A stretch of DNA of 64,000 bases from assembly GCF_030269305.1 (NCBI RefSeq), contig NZ_BSTC01000004.1:375963-439962 (forward strand). Reading direction: 5' to 3'. Of this stretch, positions 34,617-42,667 are shown one piece after another. Positions within the stretch are counted from its first letter, which is position 1; each line of letters opens with the position of its first letter. Origin of the DNA: Kineosporia sp. NBRC 101731 (lineage in GTDB: Bacteria; Actinomycetota; Actinomycetes; Actinomycetales; Kineosporiaceae). The notes under the pieces were generated by a model that was not told where the DNA came from, did no database searches, and worked only from the letters and a program-made list of their open reading frames with translations. Both the position numbers and the translations under genes were made by a program.

Positions 34617-35537
34617 ATGCTGGACCTGCATCGCCTGCGCGTGTTCCGTTCGGTCGTGGCCAGCGGTTCGGTCCAGGCCGCCGCCACCAACCTCGGGTAC
34701 ACGCCCTCCGCGGTCAGTCAGCACATCACGGCGCTGCAGCGGGAGACCGGGCTGCCCCTGCTGGAACGCGTGGGCCGGGGGCTGCGTCCGACCGCGGCCG
34801 GGCTGGCGCTGGCGGCCGAGGCGGACGACCTGCTGACCCGGCTCGGCGTCACCGAGGCCCTGGTGGCCGACCTACGGTCGGGGCGCACGGGGTCACTGTC
34901 GATCGCCTACTTCGCCTCGGCGGGCGCGATCTGGCTGCCGCCCCTGGTGCACCGGCTGAGTGACGAGTTCCCCGGCCTGCGCATCGATCTGCGGCTGAGC
35001 GACGTCCCGCCCGACAACCCCGACGAGCGCGCGGACCTCCATCTCGTCGTGGCCCAGAGCACGTTCACCGCGGGCACCGGCTTCGCCGTGCACCACCTGC
35101 TCGACGATCCGTACGTCGTGGTCCTGCACCGCGCCCATCCGCTGGCCGCCCGCGAGGAGATCGAACTGGCCGAACTGGCCGGTGAGCGATGGATCGACAA
35201 CGACTTCACCCAGGGCTGGTGCCGGCAGAACCTGATGGACGCCTGCGCCGCGGCCGGGATCAGCCCGCCCTTCCACGTCGAGGCTCACGACTACCGCGCC
35301 GCCATCGCCTTCGTCGCCGCCGGCATCGGGGTCACCGTGATGCCCGAACTGGGCGCCCTCGCACCGCCCGAGGAGGTGGTGGTCGTCCCGGTGGTCCGCC
35401 CCCGTCCGGTGCGCAGCATCCACGCCGTCGTCCGGGACGCGGCCGCCGCCACCCGCCCGGGCGCCCTCGCCCTGGAGCTGCTCCGCACCACGTCCCGGAC
35501 CCACCGCGCCGCACCCATGCTCAGCCCGGGCTCATGA
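34617..35537 (+). CDS. LysR-family transcriptional regulator
   Basis: This 306-residue regulator has the N-terminal winged HTH (LHRLRVFRSVVASGSVQAAATNLGYTPSAVSQHITALQRETGLPLLERVGRGLRPT) and a LysR substrate-binding domain from about residue 92. LysR regulators usually control a divergent gene, here the EamA transporter, in response to a small co-inducer. The ATG lies at the very edge of the intergenic region, so the message may be leaderless or have a very short leader. Confidence 0.93.
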   Translation: MLDLHRLRVFRSVVASGSVQAAATNLGYTPSAVSQHITALQRETGLPLLERVGRGLRPTAAGLALAAEADDLLTRLGVTEALVADLRSGRTGSLSIAYFASAGAIWLPPLVHRLSDEFPGLRIDLRLSDVPPDNPDERADLHLVVAQSTFTAGTGFAVHHLLDDPYVVVLHRAHPLAAREEIELAELAGERWIDNDFTQGWCRQNLMDACAAAGISPPFHVEAHDYRAAIAFVAAGIGVTVMPELGALAPPEEVVVVPVVRPRPVRSIHAVVRDAAAATRPGALALELLRTTSRTHRAAPMLSPGS

Positions 35538-35542
35538 TTTGC

Positions 35543-35863
35543 TCAGGACGTGCTCATCAGGTCGAGCCCCTCCAGGATCCGGACCTGCTCGTGCTCGACG
35601 ACGGCGTGCATGCGGGCGATGGCCTCCTGCTGAGCCTCCGTGAACTCCAGGGCGGCGAAAGCCCGGTCGATGTGCCCCGGGTCATCGATGCGCCAGAGGT
35701 TCCAGGTCTCGTAGAGAGGGCCGATCTTCGTGATCGCGGCCTGCTCCAGCATGATGCCCTGGCTCTCGAAAAGATCCTTCACGTGCCGCATCCCTTCCTC
35801 GTAGGCGGGCAGGTTGATCCAGCTGTAGCGCAACTGGAGCTGGGCGAGCATGAAGTACGTCAT
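35543..35863 (-). CDS. NIPSNAP-like / dimeric alpha-beta barrel protein
   Basis: This 106-residue protein begins MTYFMLAQLQLRYSW and shows the two-repeat pattern of ferredoxin-like dimeric barrels (YFMLAQLQLRY...GPLYETWNLWRIDDPGHIDRAFAALEFTEAQQEAIARMHAVVEHEQVRIL). NIPSNAP-type proteins are small and of mostly unknown role. ATG 35863 is chosen; an upstream in-frame extension to 35965 crosses the divergent AraC gene start. It may be controlled by that regulator, 92 bases away. Confidence 0.72.
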   Translation of the reverse strand: MTYFMLAQLQLRYSWINLPAYEEGMRHVKDLFESQGIMLEQAAITKIGPLYETWNLWRIDDPGHIDRAFAALEFTEAQQEAIARMHAVVEHEQVRILEGLDLMSTS

Positions 35864-35955
35864 GGCAACGACGCTAAGGACGACCCGACTGGACGTGCTA
35901 GGCAGTTGAGTCCATGATTCATGACGAATAGTCCACGGCGAGCTGGCGGTCGGGA

Positions 35956-36810
35956 ATGAATGCACTGGATTCGGTCCTTTCGACCGCGCGGACCCACGAT
36001 GCGCGCTACGAGCTGCTGGTGGGGCGGCGGACGTTTCGGGGCGACCGTCCCGGCAACCAGGCCCTGGTCGTCTGGGTGGCCGCCGGACCGGTCACCGTGG
36101 CGGGGTCCGCGCTCGGCGCGACGGCCCCGTCCGACGGGAAGCTCGTCACCGGTGACGTCCTCTTCGTCGGCCCGGACGCCTCCTTCGCCCTCGAAGCGGC
36201 CCCGGACGCCGAGGTGCACGTGCTGTCGCTGGACATCGAGCCCTTGTCCGCCGATGCGCTGGGCCGGGCCCTTCCGGAGCTGATCTCCCTGGAGTCGGGC
36301 GGTGAGGCGGCCCGATCGGCGGCGGCCGCCATGCTCCTGATCGCGCAGGAGCACGCCGGGGCGCGACCCGGCGCATCCGTGATCACCTCGCGCCTGGCGG
36401 ATGTCGTCTACGTGACCGTGGTGCGGGCGGCGGCGCTCTGCCTGGCCCAGGGCACGTGGCTGGCCCTGCTCAACGACCCGCGGCTGGCCCGTGCCGTGAG
36501 CGCCGCGCATGACGATCTCTCCCGGGGCTGGACCGTGGCGCACCTGGCCGCGGTGGCAGGGATGTCCCGTTCGGCCTTCGCCGCCGCGTTCCGCGCGACA
36601 TCCGGCCAGGGACCGATGGAGCACCTCACCTGGTGGCGCCTGTACCGGGCCAAATGCCTTCTGCGCACGACCGACCTGGACATCACGCAGATCGCCACGC
36701 AGCTGGGCTTCTCCAGCGGCACCGCCCTGAGCCGCGTGTTCCGTCAGCACACGGGGGTCTCGCCCACCCCCTGGCGCCGGGCCCTGGCGGGCGACCCGTC
36801 GTGGACCTGA
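35956..36810 (+). CDS. AraC-family transcriptional regulator (cupin_6 type)
   Basis: This 284-residue protein has an N-terminal cupin-like sensor (ARYELLVGRRTFRGDRPGNQALVVWVAAGPV...GDVLFVGPDASF) and two C-terminal AraC HTH motifs (WTVAHLAAVAGMSRSAFAAAFRATSGQGPMEHLTWWRL and DITQIATQLGFSSGTALSRVFRQHTGVSP). It is divergent from the NIPSNAP-like gene, its probable target. Confidence 0.92.
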   Translation: MNALDSVLSTARTHDARYELLVGRRTFRGDRPGNQALVVWVAAGPVTVAGSALGATAPSDGKLVTGDVLFVGPDASFALEAAPDAEVHVLSLDIEPLSADALGRALPELISLESGGEAARSAAAAMLLIAQEHAGARPGASVITSRLADVVYVTVVRAAALCLAQGTWLALLNDPRLARAVSAAHDDLSRGWTVAHLAAVAGMSRSAFAAAFRATSGQGPMEHLTWWRLYRAKCLLRTTDLDITQIATQLGFSSGTALSRVFRQHTGVSPTPWRRALAGDPSWT

Positions 36811-36860
36811 TCCGCGCGAGACAAGCCGCTGACGTGACCGCCGATTCCCGGGAGTTCCCC

Positions 36861-37709
36861 GTGCCCACCGCGTTCCGCCTCGCCGTAGCCGTCCTGGCCA
36901 CCGGGCTGCTCGTGAGCGGATGCGGCGACGGCGCTTCCCCGGCCACCGCATCGCCGACGACACCGGCGTCCTCCAGCACCCCGTCCTCCAGCACCCCGAC
37001 CCCGGTGGTGACGACGGCACCGGAGGCGACCACGACGTCCACCATTGACCAGAACCCCACCTGCACGGACTATCTGGTGATCACCGCGCGCGGCACGAGC
37101 GAACCGCTGGCCGACTCCAACCTGCTCAGCGGGGTGGCGCGGCAGATCGCGGCGGCCCACCCGGGCCGCACGCGGCACTACGACGTGCCCTACCCGGCCG
37201 ACGCCGTGTCCCTCAGCGCAACCCCCGGAGACGCGTTCTTCGGCGCGAGCGCCGACGAGGGAGTGCGCCTGATGGTCGGGGAACTCAACGTCGCGGCACG
37301 AAAGTGCCCGCAGCAGAGGTCGATCGTGATGGGCTACTCGCAGGGTGCTCTCGTGGCCGCAGACGCTCTGATCAGCGCATCGGTCCGCAACGCCGGGCGC
37401 GAGCAGGCCGAACTGACGCCCGCGGCGGCCCAGAACATCGATGCCGTGGTGCTGTACGGCGACCCGCGCTTCGTCGGTGGCGAACCGTTCAACGCGGGCG
37501 ATTACGACAGCGGCATCGACGGCATGGTGACCGACCCGCGACCGGCCGGTGCCCTGGAGGCGTTCGCCGATCGCCTGCGCGACTACTGCGTGGCCGACGA
37601 CTTCGTCTGCCAGTCCGGCGGCCGGTTCGCCCCGCACGTGGCCTACTTCACCAACGGGATGCGGGAACAGGGAGCGCAGTTCGCGCTGGCCCGGATGCGG
37701 GCCCGGTGA
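36861..37709 (+). CDS. Cutinase-family lipoprotein (serine esterase)
   Basis: This 282-residue protein has a lipoprotein signal (MPTAFRLAVAVLATGLLVSGCGDG; lipobox LVSGC), a Ser/Thr/Pro-rich linker (residues ~25-60) and a cutinase domain: ITARGTSEP, nucleophile GYSQGA, acid in YGDPRF and His in FAPHVAYF, with the paired cysteines of the family. GTG 36861 has GGGAG six bases upstream and begins directly at the signal, so the much longer upstream frame is rejected. Actinobacterial cutinase-like proteins hydrolyse lipids or polyester cuticle. Confidence 0.9.
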   Translation: MPTAFRLAVAVLATGLLVSGCGDGASPATASPTTPASSSTPSSSTPTPVVTTAPEATTTSTIDQNPTCTDYLVITARGTSEPLADSNLLSGVARQIAAAHPGRTRHYDVPYPADAVSLSATPGDAFFGASADEGVRLMVGELNVAARKCPQQRSIVMGYSQGALVAADALISASVRNAGREQAELTPAAAQNIDAVVLYGDPRFVGGEPFNAGDYDSGIDGMVTDPRPAGALEAFADRLRDYCVADDFVCQSGGRFAPHVAYFTNGMREQGAQFALARMRAR

Positions 37710-37727
37710 CCGGGAGGCCACCGGGCC
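37700..37727. terminator. Bidirectional terminator between cutinase and pyridoxal kinase genes
   Basis: Perfect 9-bp stem GGCCCGGTG (37700-37708) and CACCGGGCC (37719-37727), 10-nt loop, at a convergent junction and overlapping the cutinase stop. No T-run. Confidence 0.55.
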
Positions 37728-37733
37728 GGCCGG

Positions 37734-38585
37734 TCAGCGAACCTGGGTGGCGCTGAACTGCATGCGGGGCGTGGCGTAGAACTCCTGGGCCTGGATGAGC
37801 TGGAGCTCGCGCTCGCCGGAGCGGTAGGTCAGGTCGATCAGGTCGAAAACGCTGGAGGCCGTGCGTTCCAGCGCCACGGCCGGCTGACGCGACTGCACAT
37901 AATGGGCGGTGAACAGGGCCGCGGTGACGTCACCGGAGCCGTTCGCCTTGAAGGGCAGCTGCGGGGTGCGCACGATCCAGGCGCCGCTGTCGTCGACGAC
38001 CAGCATCTCGACGGTGTCTTGCGGGCGGTCCGGACGCTCCACGCTGGTGACCAGCACAGTCGCCGGGCCCAGCTCGCGGGCCAGGTCGGCCGCAGCCAAC
38101 GTGGACTCCAGGGACGAGGGCTCGGTGCCGGTCAGCACACCGAGCTCGAACTGGTTCGGGGTGATGATGTCGGCCACCGGCACGACCCGCTCGCGCAGCA
38201 GGTCGGGGATCTCGGGGGCGACGAAGCACCCGGACTTGGCGTTGCCCATCACCGGGTCGCAGGCGTACAGCGCCGAGGGGTTCGCGGCCTTGACCCGGCC
38301 CACGGCGTCGACGATGACGTCCGCGATGCCCACTCCGCCCTGGTAACCGGACAGCACCGCGTCGACCTGCGGGAACACACCCCGCTCCTCGACTCCGAGG
38401 AGAACCTCGGCGACGTCGGCCGGCGGGATCAGCGGGCCGCGCCAGGCCCCGTACCCGGTGTGGTTGGAGAAGTTCACGGTGAGGACGGGGACGACCTCGA
38501 CACCGATGCGCTGCAGGGGGAAAACTGCCGCGGAGTTCCCGACGTGACCGTGGGCGACCGCGGACTGGATGGAGAGGACCTTCAT
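37734..38585 (-). CDS. pdxY: Pyridoxal/pyridoxamine kinase PdxY
   Basis: This 283-residue ribokinase-fold enzyme phosphorylates pyridoxal to PLP in the B6 salvage pathway. Motifs include IQSAVAHGHVGNSAAVFPLQRIGVEV at the N-terminus, SGYQG, CDPVMG, DIITPNQFELGVLTG and the ATP/anion-hole run PFKANGSGDVTAALF with the catalytic Asp. Length matches PdxY (280-290). Confidence 0.93.
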   Translation of the reverse strand: MKVLSIQSAVAHGHVGNSAAVFPLQRIGVEVVPVLTVNFSNHTGYGAWRGPLIPPADVAEVLLGVEERGVFPQVDAVLSGYQGGVGIADVIVDAVGRVKAANPSALYACDPVMGNAKSGCFVAPEIPDLLRERVVPVADIITPNQFELGVLTGTEPSSLESTLAAADLARELGPATVLVTSVERPDRPQDTVEMLVVDDSGAWIVRTPQLPFKANGSGDVTAALFTAHYVQSRQPAVALERTASSVFDLIDLTYRSGERELQLIQAQEFYATPRMQFSATQVR

Positions 38586-38744
38586 TCCCCCACCTTAATG
38601 CGGTGACCGGTGCCGACTGCGGCCGGCCGGATCCGACCCTGGGCGGACGGATCGTAGACCGGGCAACACGCCCGGTCACCGGGCGTGCGGCGAACGCGGG
38701 CCCCTGATTGACCGCGAGCGCCCCGGCAACGCAGGGTCGAACGG

Positions 38745-39596
38745 GTGTACACCCTGTCCTCACCCACCGTCCTGGCCACGGATGCCGCCGCCCATCCTCA
38801 CGCCCTGCCGCTCCTGCGAGGGCTGAGCGGTGCGTTCCGGATCAGTGAGGACGGCGCCTACGCCCTGGCCCAGGCCTGGCACGACCGGGACGAGAGTGCC
38901 CACGGCGTGGCCTGGGTGCTGGTGGCCCTGCTGGACATGAACGTGCCCACGATGGCCGAGACGCTGAAGAGCGCCGGGGCCACGATGAGCGCCGAGTCCC
39001 TGGCCACCGGCCGGTTCGGCACCAGCTCGCAGGTGGCCGCGCTGGTCGCGACCGCGGCGGCCGACTGGCCGGACGCGGCGATCGCGCCGGTGCCGGGCAC
39101 CGGGTTCGTGCCCGCCTCCGCGGCCGTCGCCGCGGCGGCCGCGGCCGGACTCTGGGCCCGCCCGCAGCTGGAGGCCGAGCAGGTGGCGGCCCTGCGGGCC
39201 CCGTTCGAGCAGGCCGCGTCCCGGGCCCCGTTGTACGAGAGCGGCGACTCCCTCTACGGCCCGCGCAGCACCGCTGTACTGGAACTCATCGACCGGGTAC
39301 GGACCGGCCAGGTCACACCCGCCCAGCTGGCCGGCATCACCTGGCCTGCCGGGGTCTGGGCCCAGGCGATGCACGAGGCGGCCTGGGCCTGTCACCGTGA
39401 GAACCGCCTGCGCGAGCAGATGCGCGCGGTGCTCGACGTGACCCTGGAGTTCGTCCAGGCCCATCCCGACCTCTCCCCGGCCGGGATCCGCGAGTGCACG
39501 GCCGCGCTGCACGCCATGACCGTCAGCCGGCTGGTCGCCGACGTGGCGGACGAGAAGGCCGTCGGGGACCTGACTCTGGCCGAGTTCGGGATCTGA
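38745..39596 (+). CDS. Hypothetical protein
   Basis: This 283-residue, Ala-rich protein starts with GTG. It has no signal peptide or membrane span and I do not recognise a family. Repeated short helices are likely (AHGVAWVLVALLDMNVPTMAETLKSAGATM, PASAAVAAAAAAGLWARPQLEAEQVAAL). Codon bias and an open frame across the whole interval support coding. It runs towards the response regulator gene on the other strand with only 4 bases between. Confidence 0.6.
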   Translation: MYTLSSPTVLATDAAAHPHALPLLRGLSGAFRISEDGAYALAQAWHDRDESAHGVAWVLVALLDMNVPTMAETLKSAGATMSAESLATGRFGTSSQVAALVATAAADWPDAAIAPVPGTGFVPASAAVAAAAAAGLWARPQLEAEQVAALRAPFEQAASRAPLYESGDSLYGPRSTAVLELIDRVRTGQVTPAQLAGITWPAGVWAQAMHEAAWACHRENRLREQMRAVLDVTLEFVQAHPDLSPAGIRECTAALHAMTVSRLVADVADEKAVGDLTLAEFGI

Positions 39597-39600
39597 TGCC

Positions 39601-40260
39601 CTAGGGGCTGAGACCGGCGCGGAAGGTGAACGAGACGAGCTGGGCGCGGTCGCGGGCCCCGACCTTGGTCATGGCCCGCACCGCGTGGGTCTTCACGGTG
39701 AACGGCGACACGAACATCTGGGCGGCGATCTCCTCGTTGCTGAGACCTCGCGCGACCTGGACGACGACGTCCCGTTCCCGGGGGGTGAGGGCGTCGAACC
39801 GGCGCAGCAGGTCCTTGTCGACCACCGGCGGTGGGTCGGCGGTCATCTGCCCGATGAGCGCGGCCGTCGCGACCGCCGACAGCGCTCCCCCGCCCGCCAT
39901 CACCTCGGTGATCCCGGCCACCAGCTCGGCCGGGCTCACCGTATTGCCGAGGAAGCCGTTGGCCCCGGCCCGCAGCGCGGCGATGACGATGTCGTCCTGG
40001 TCGAACGTGGTCAGCACGATCACCCGGAGCCGCTGGGGCGGGTGCTCGGCACGGATGCGGCGGGTGGCCTCGACCCCGTCGATCCCCGGCATCCGGATAT
40101 CCATGAGCACCAGGTCGACCGGGTGCTCGCGCAGGAACGGCACGGCCTGGAGCCCGTCGGACAGGTCGCCGACCACCTCCAGCGAGTCGTCGAGCTGGAG
40201 CATCGCGCGGATACCGGCGCGGATGTCGTCCTGGTCGTCGACGATCAGCACCCGGGTCAT
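39601..40260 (-). CDS. NarL/LuxR-family response regulator
   Basis: This 219-residue protein has a receiver domain with Asp54 (LVLMDIRMPG) and a C-terminal LuxR HTH (LTPRERDVVVQVARGLSNEEIAAQMFVSPFTVKTHAVRAMTKVGARDRAQLV). Its ATG overlaps the stop of the cognate kinase gene, so both are made together. The target is unknown; a palindrome in the divergent promoter region upstream of the kinase is a candidate binding site. Confidence 0.94.
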   Translation of the reverse strand: MTRVLIVDDQDDIRAGIRAMLQLDDSLEVVGDLSDGLQAVPFLREHPVDLVLMDIRMPGIDGVEATRRIRAEHPPQRLRVIVLTTFDQDDIVIAALRAGANGFLGNTVSPAELVAGITEVMAGGGALSAVATAALIGQMTADPPPVVDKDLLRRFDALTPRERDVVVQVARGLSNEEIAAQMFVSPFTVKTHAVRAMTKVGARDRAQLVSFTFRAGLSP

Positions 40261-41450
40261 GCGGCCACCTCCCTCACCGGGCTGAACTCGGCCCGCACCC
40301 GGAATCTCCCACCGTGGTTGTCGATCGTCAGGCTCCCGTTCGACGACTCGACCCGTTCCCGCATCCCGACCAGGCCGAGCCCACCGCCCGGGGCGCTACC
40401 ACCTCGCGCGCCGGCGACCCGGTTCTCGACCGTGACGCGGATCCGGCCCTCCTGCTCCCGCACGGATACCTCGGCTGTCCCGGTCCCGTGCCGGTAGGCG
40501 TTCGTCAATGCTTCCTGGACCACCCGGAAGACCGTGACCTCGACTCCCGGTTCCACCGACCCCTCGGGAAGTTCCAGACCGGTGGAGACTTTCAGCCCGA
40601 TCTCCTCGAACGAGGCGACCAGTGCCGGTATCCCGGCCAGAGACGGGGTCGGTCTCAGCGCCTCGTCGCCGGGCGGGGTGTCGCCCCGGCGCAGCAGGGC
40701 GAGGATTCGCTGCGTCTCGATGATCACCGTGCGGGCGTTCGAGCGGGCGGACACCAAGGCGCGGCGGGAGTTCTCGGCCTCCGGTGGGAGCCCGATCTCG
40801 GCGACTCCCAGGTTCATGCTGAGCATCGCGACCTGGTGACCGATCACGTCGTGAAGGTCGCGGGCGATCCGCAGGCGCTCGGCGCTCACCCGCCGCAAGG
40901 CCTCGACCTCGCGGTCGGCGACGGCTTTCTCGGCGCGTTCCTCCAGCATCCACCAGCGGTCGCGGTGATGCCGGAGCGCGGCCCCGGTAGCTCCTCCGGC
41001 GATGGCTGAGAAGAGCGCCGCGACAGCGACGTCGGCACCGCCCCGGAATCCGCCCACGGTCATGAACGCCCCCAGGAAGAACACCGCGACCACCGCGATC
41101 GCGGGCACCGCGGGCTTGCCCCGGAAGGTGACCGACACCAGGACGAAGACCGCCATCATCCACACCGACAGCGGATCGGTGCCCACCGCGGTGACGGCGA
41201 ACGCGGCCGCGCTGGTCACGACCAGCCCGGCCCACGGCCTCCACCACGACAGAGCCACCCCGCTGCCGGCCAGCAGCACCGACAGCACGGTGGCCCGGTC
41301 CGAGGCGTGGATCACCACCGCCACGATCTGCCCGGTGAACGAGAGCGTGGCCGCCGCGTAGGCCAGTAGGTGCAGGACCCCGGGTCGGCGGATCCACGCC
41401 GGGGCCGTGGAGCCGTCGACCCGGTTGTGTTGCCAGACCTCCTTGACCAT
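40257..41450 (-). CDS. Sensor histidine kinase (HisKA_3 type)
   Basis: This 397-residue kinase has four or five N-terminal membrane spans without a large extracellular loop, a HisKA_3 dimerisation domain with the phosphorylated His in IARDLHDVIGHQVAM, and a HATPase domain (VVQEALTNAYRHGTG, GGGLGLVGMRERVE). It phosphorylates the coupled response regulator. ATG 41450 is chosen; the open frame continues to 41549 over the palindrome and divergent promoter. Confidence 0.92.
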   Translation of the reverse strand: MVKEVWQHNRVDGSTAPAWIRRPGVLHLLAYAAATLSFTGQIVAVVIHASDRATVLSVLLAGSGVALSWWRPWAGLVVTSAAAFAVTAVGTDPLSVWMMAVFVLVSVTFRGKPAVPAIAVVAVFFLGAFMTVGGFRGGADVAVAALFSAIAGGATGAALRHHRDRWWMLEERAEKAVADREVEALRRVSAERLRIARDLHDVIGHQVAMLSMNLGVAEIGLPPEAENSRRALVSARSNARTVIIETQRILALLRRGDTPPGDEALRPTPSLAGIPALVASFEEIGLKVSTGLELPEGSVEPGVEVTVFRVVQEALTNAYRHGTGTAEVSVREQEGRIRVTVENRVAGARGGSAPGGGLGLVGMRERVESSNGSLTIDNHGGRFRVRAEFSPVREVAA

Positions 41451-41483
41451 GCCCCGATTCTGCGGCACATGGGTCCGGCAGAT

Positions 41484-41501
41484 GTACTTCGTTCGAAGTA
41501 C
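41484..41501. promoter_or_regulatory. Palindromic candidate operator between kinase and membrane-protein genes
   Basis: Perfect 7-bp inverted repeat GTACTTC (41484-41490) and GAAGTAC (41495-41501) with a 4-base centre, in the 120-base region between divergent genes. It could be the response-regulator site, allowing autoregulation and control of the divergent membrane protein. Confidence 0.45.
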
Positions 41502-41570
41502 GCGCCCGTCCCGCAGCCCCCGCAGACTCGCTGCCGACAACCCCCACACCTCTGAGGACGGGACCGCATC

Positions 41571-42167
41571 ATGCCGACCACCACCACCGCACGGGACGCG
41601 ATCAGCGCCACCTCCCGGCTCTACCTGGCCCGCGCGGTCATCGCCCTGGCCTGGGCCGGTTTGCTGGCCGTGTCGCTGTCGTCGGCCGGCACCCTGACCG
41701 CCGACTCCGACCTGCCCCTGCTGGCCGTCGTCCTCCTGATCCTCTACCCCGTCCTCGACGTGGCCGCGTCCGTCCTCGACGCGCGGACCCAGGAAGCGGT
41801 CGGCAACCTCGGTGACCGGCGCGCCCAGCTCGTCAACGCGGGTATCAGCACGATCACCGCCGTCGCCCTGATCGTGGCCGTGATCGACGGCCCGGCAACC
41901 GTTCTGCGGGTTTTCGGGGTCTGGGCCACGCTCACCGGCCTGATCCAGCTCACCCTCGCGATCATCCGGCTGCGCGCCGGTCTGCCCGGCCAGGTGGCGA
42001 TGATCATCAGTGGCGGGCTCTCCACGCTGATCGGGCTGATGTTCTTCGCCCAGGCGGCGCGGGAGGAACTGATGCTCACCGGGGTGGCCGGTTACGCCGT
42101 CGGCGGGGCGATCCTCTACCTGGTCTCCACCGTCCGGCTGCGTCGCGCGGAAGCGAACCGGGCCTGA
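41571..42167 (+). CDS. HdeD/DUF308-like membrane protein
   Basis: This 198-residue protein has about six spans arranged as short repeats (ARAVIALAWAGLLAVSLS, LPLLAVVLLILYPVLDVAASVL, VNAGISTITAVALIVAVI, VFGVWATLTGLIQLTLAIIRL, ISGGLSTLIGLMFFAQA, AGYAVGGAILYLVSTV). This matches the HdeD/DUF308 pattern, linked to acid or membrane stress. It is divergent from the two-component system, a likely regulator. Confidence 0.75.
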   Translation: MPTTTTARDAISATSRLYLARAVIALAWAGLLAVSLSSAGTLTADSDLPLLAVVLLILYPVLDVAASVLDARTQEAVGNLGDRRAQLVNAGISTITAVALIVAVIDGPATVLRVFGVWATLTGLIQLTLAIIRLRAGLPGQVAMIISGGLSTLIGLMFFAQAAREELMLTGVAGYAVGGAILYLVSTVRLRRAEANRA

Positions 42168-42203
42168 GCCGACCCACGACGTCGTGGTCGCCGGAACGTG
42201 GGC

Positions 42204-42467
42204 TCAGTGGGCGGGGCCGGGAGTGTCCGGCACGGCGGCGGCAATGATGTCGTCACGGAACTGCGCGATGACGTCGTCGGGAATGTAACCGTCGACGGCG
42301 ACCTCGGGGGCGATGGTCAGCCACCAGTCGAGGATCTCCTGCACCTTGGCGCGCGGGATGTCGACGGTGAGACGAGGACCGCTGAGGAACGTCACCGCCA
42401 CGAAGCCGGGCCGCGGTGGCACCGGTTCGATCTGGAGAACACCGGGGATGACCGCCGGGCCACCCAC
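42204..42467 (-). CDS. Small hypothetical protein
   Basis: This 87-residue acidic protein (VLQIEPVPPRPGFVAVTFLSGPRLTVDIPRAK...EILDWWLTIAPEVAVDGYIPDDVIAQFRDDII) has a GTG start with GAGG immediately upstream, so the true start may be slightly different. No family recognised. Composition and plausible secondary structure support coding more than chance. Confidence 0.45.
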   Translation of the reverse strand: MGGPAVIPGVLQIEPVPPRPGFVAVTFLSGPRLTVDIPRAKVQEILDWWLTIAPEVAVDGYIPDDVIAQFRDDIIAAAVPDTPGPAH

Positions 42468-42667
42468 CTCAGACGGTCCGGCCGTCTTCGCGCAACCACC
42501 CGGGCCGCCAGGTCACCAGAACCGTCATGACGAGACAATAGTTCGTGATCCGGCCCGACCGCGAGTGCCACCACCCACGAGCACCGGTCGGCGCTGGAGG
42601 AACTCAGCGCCGACCGGTGCTCGTCGTGACCGCGATGGATCGTGCACTGGGCCGATCGGGTGGTCGG

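Noticed and set aside
36633-36860. Upstream extension of the cutinase gene
   Set aside because: It lies within the AraC gene in another frame; the GTG at 36861 has a good ribosome-binding site and starts directly at a lipoprotein signal.
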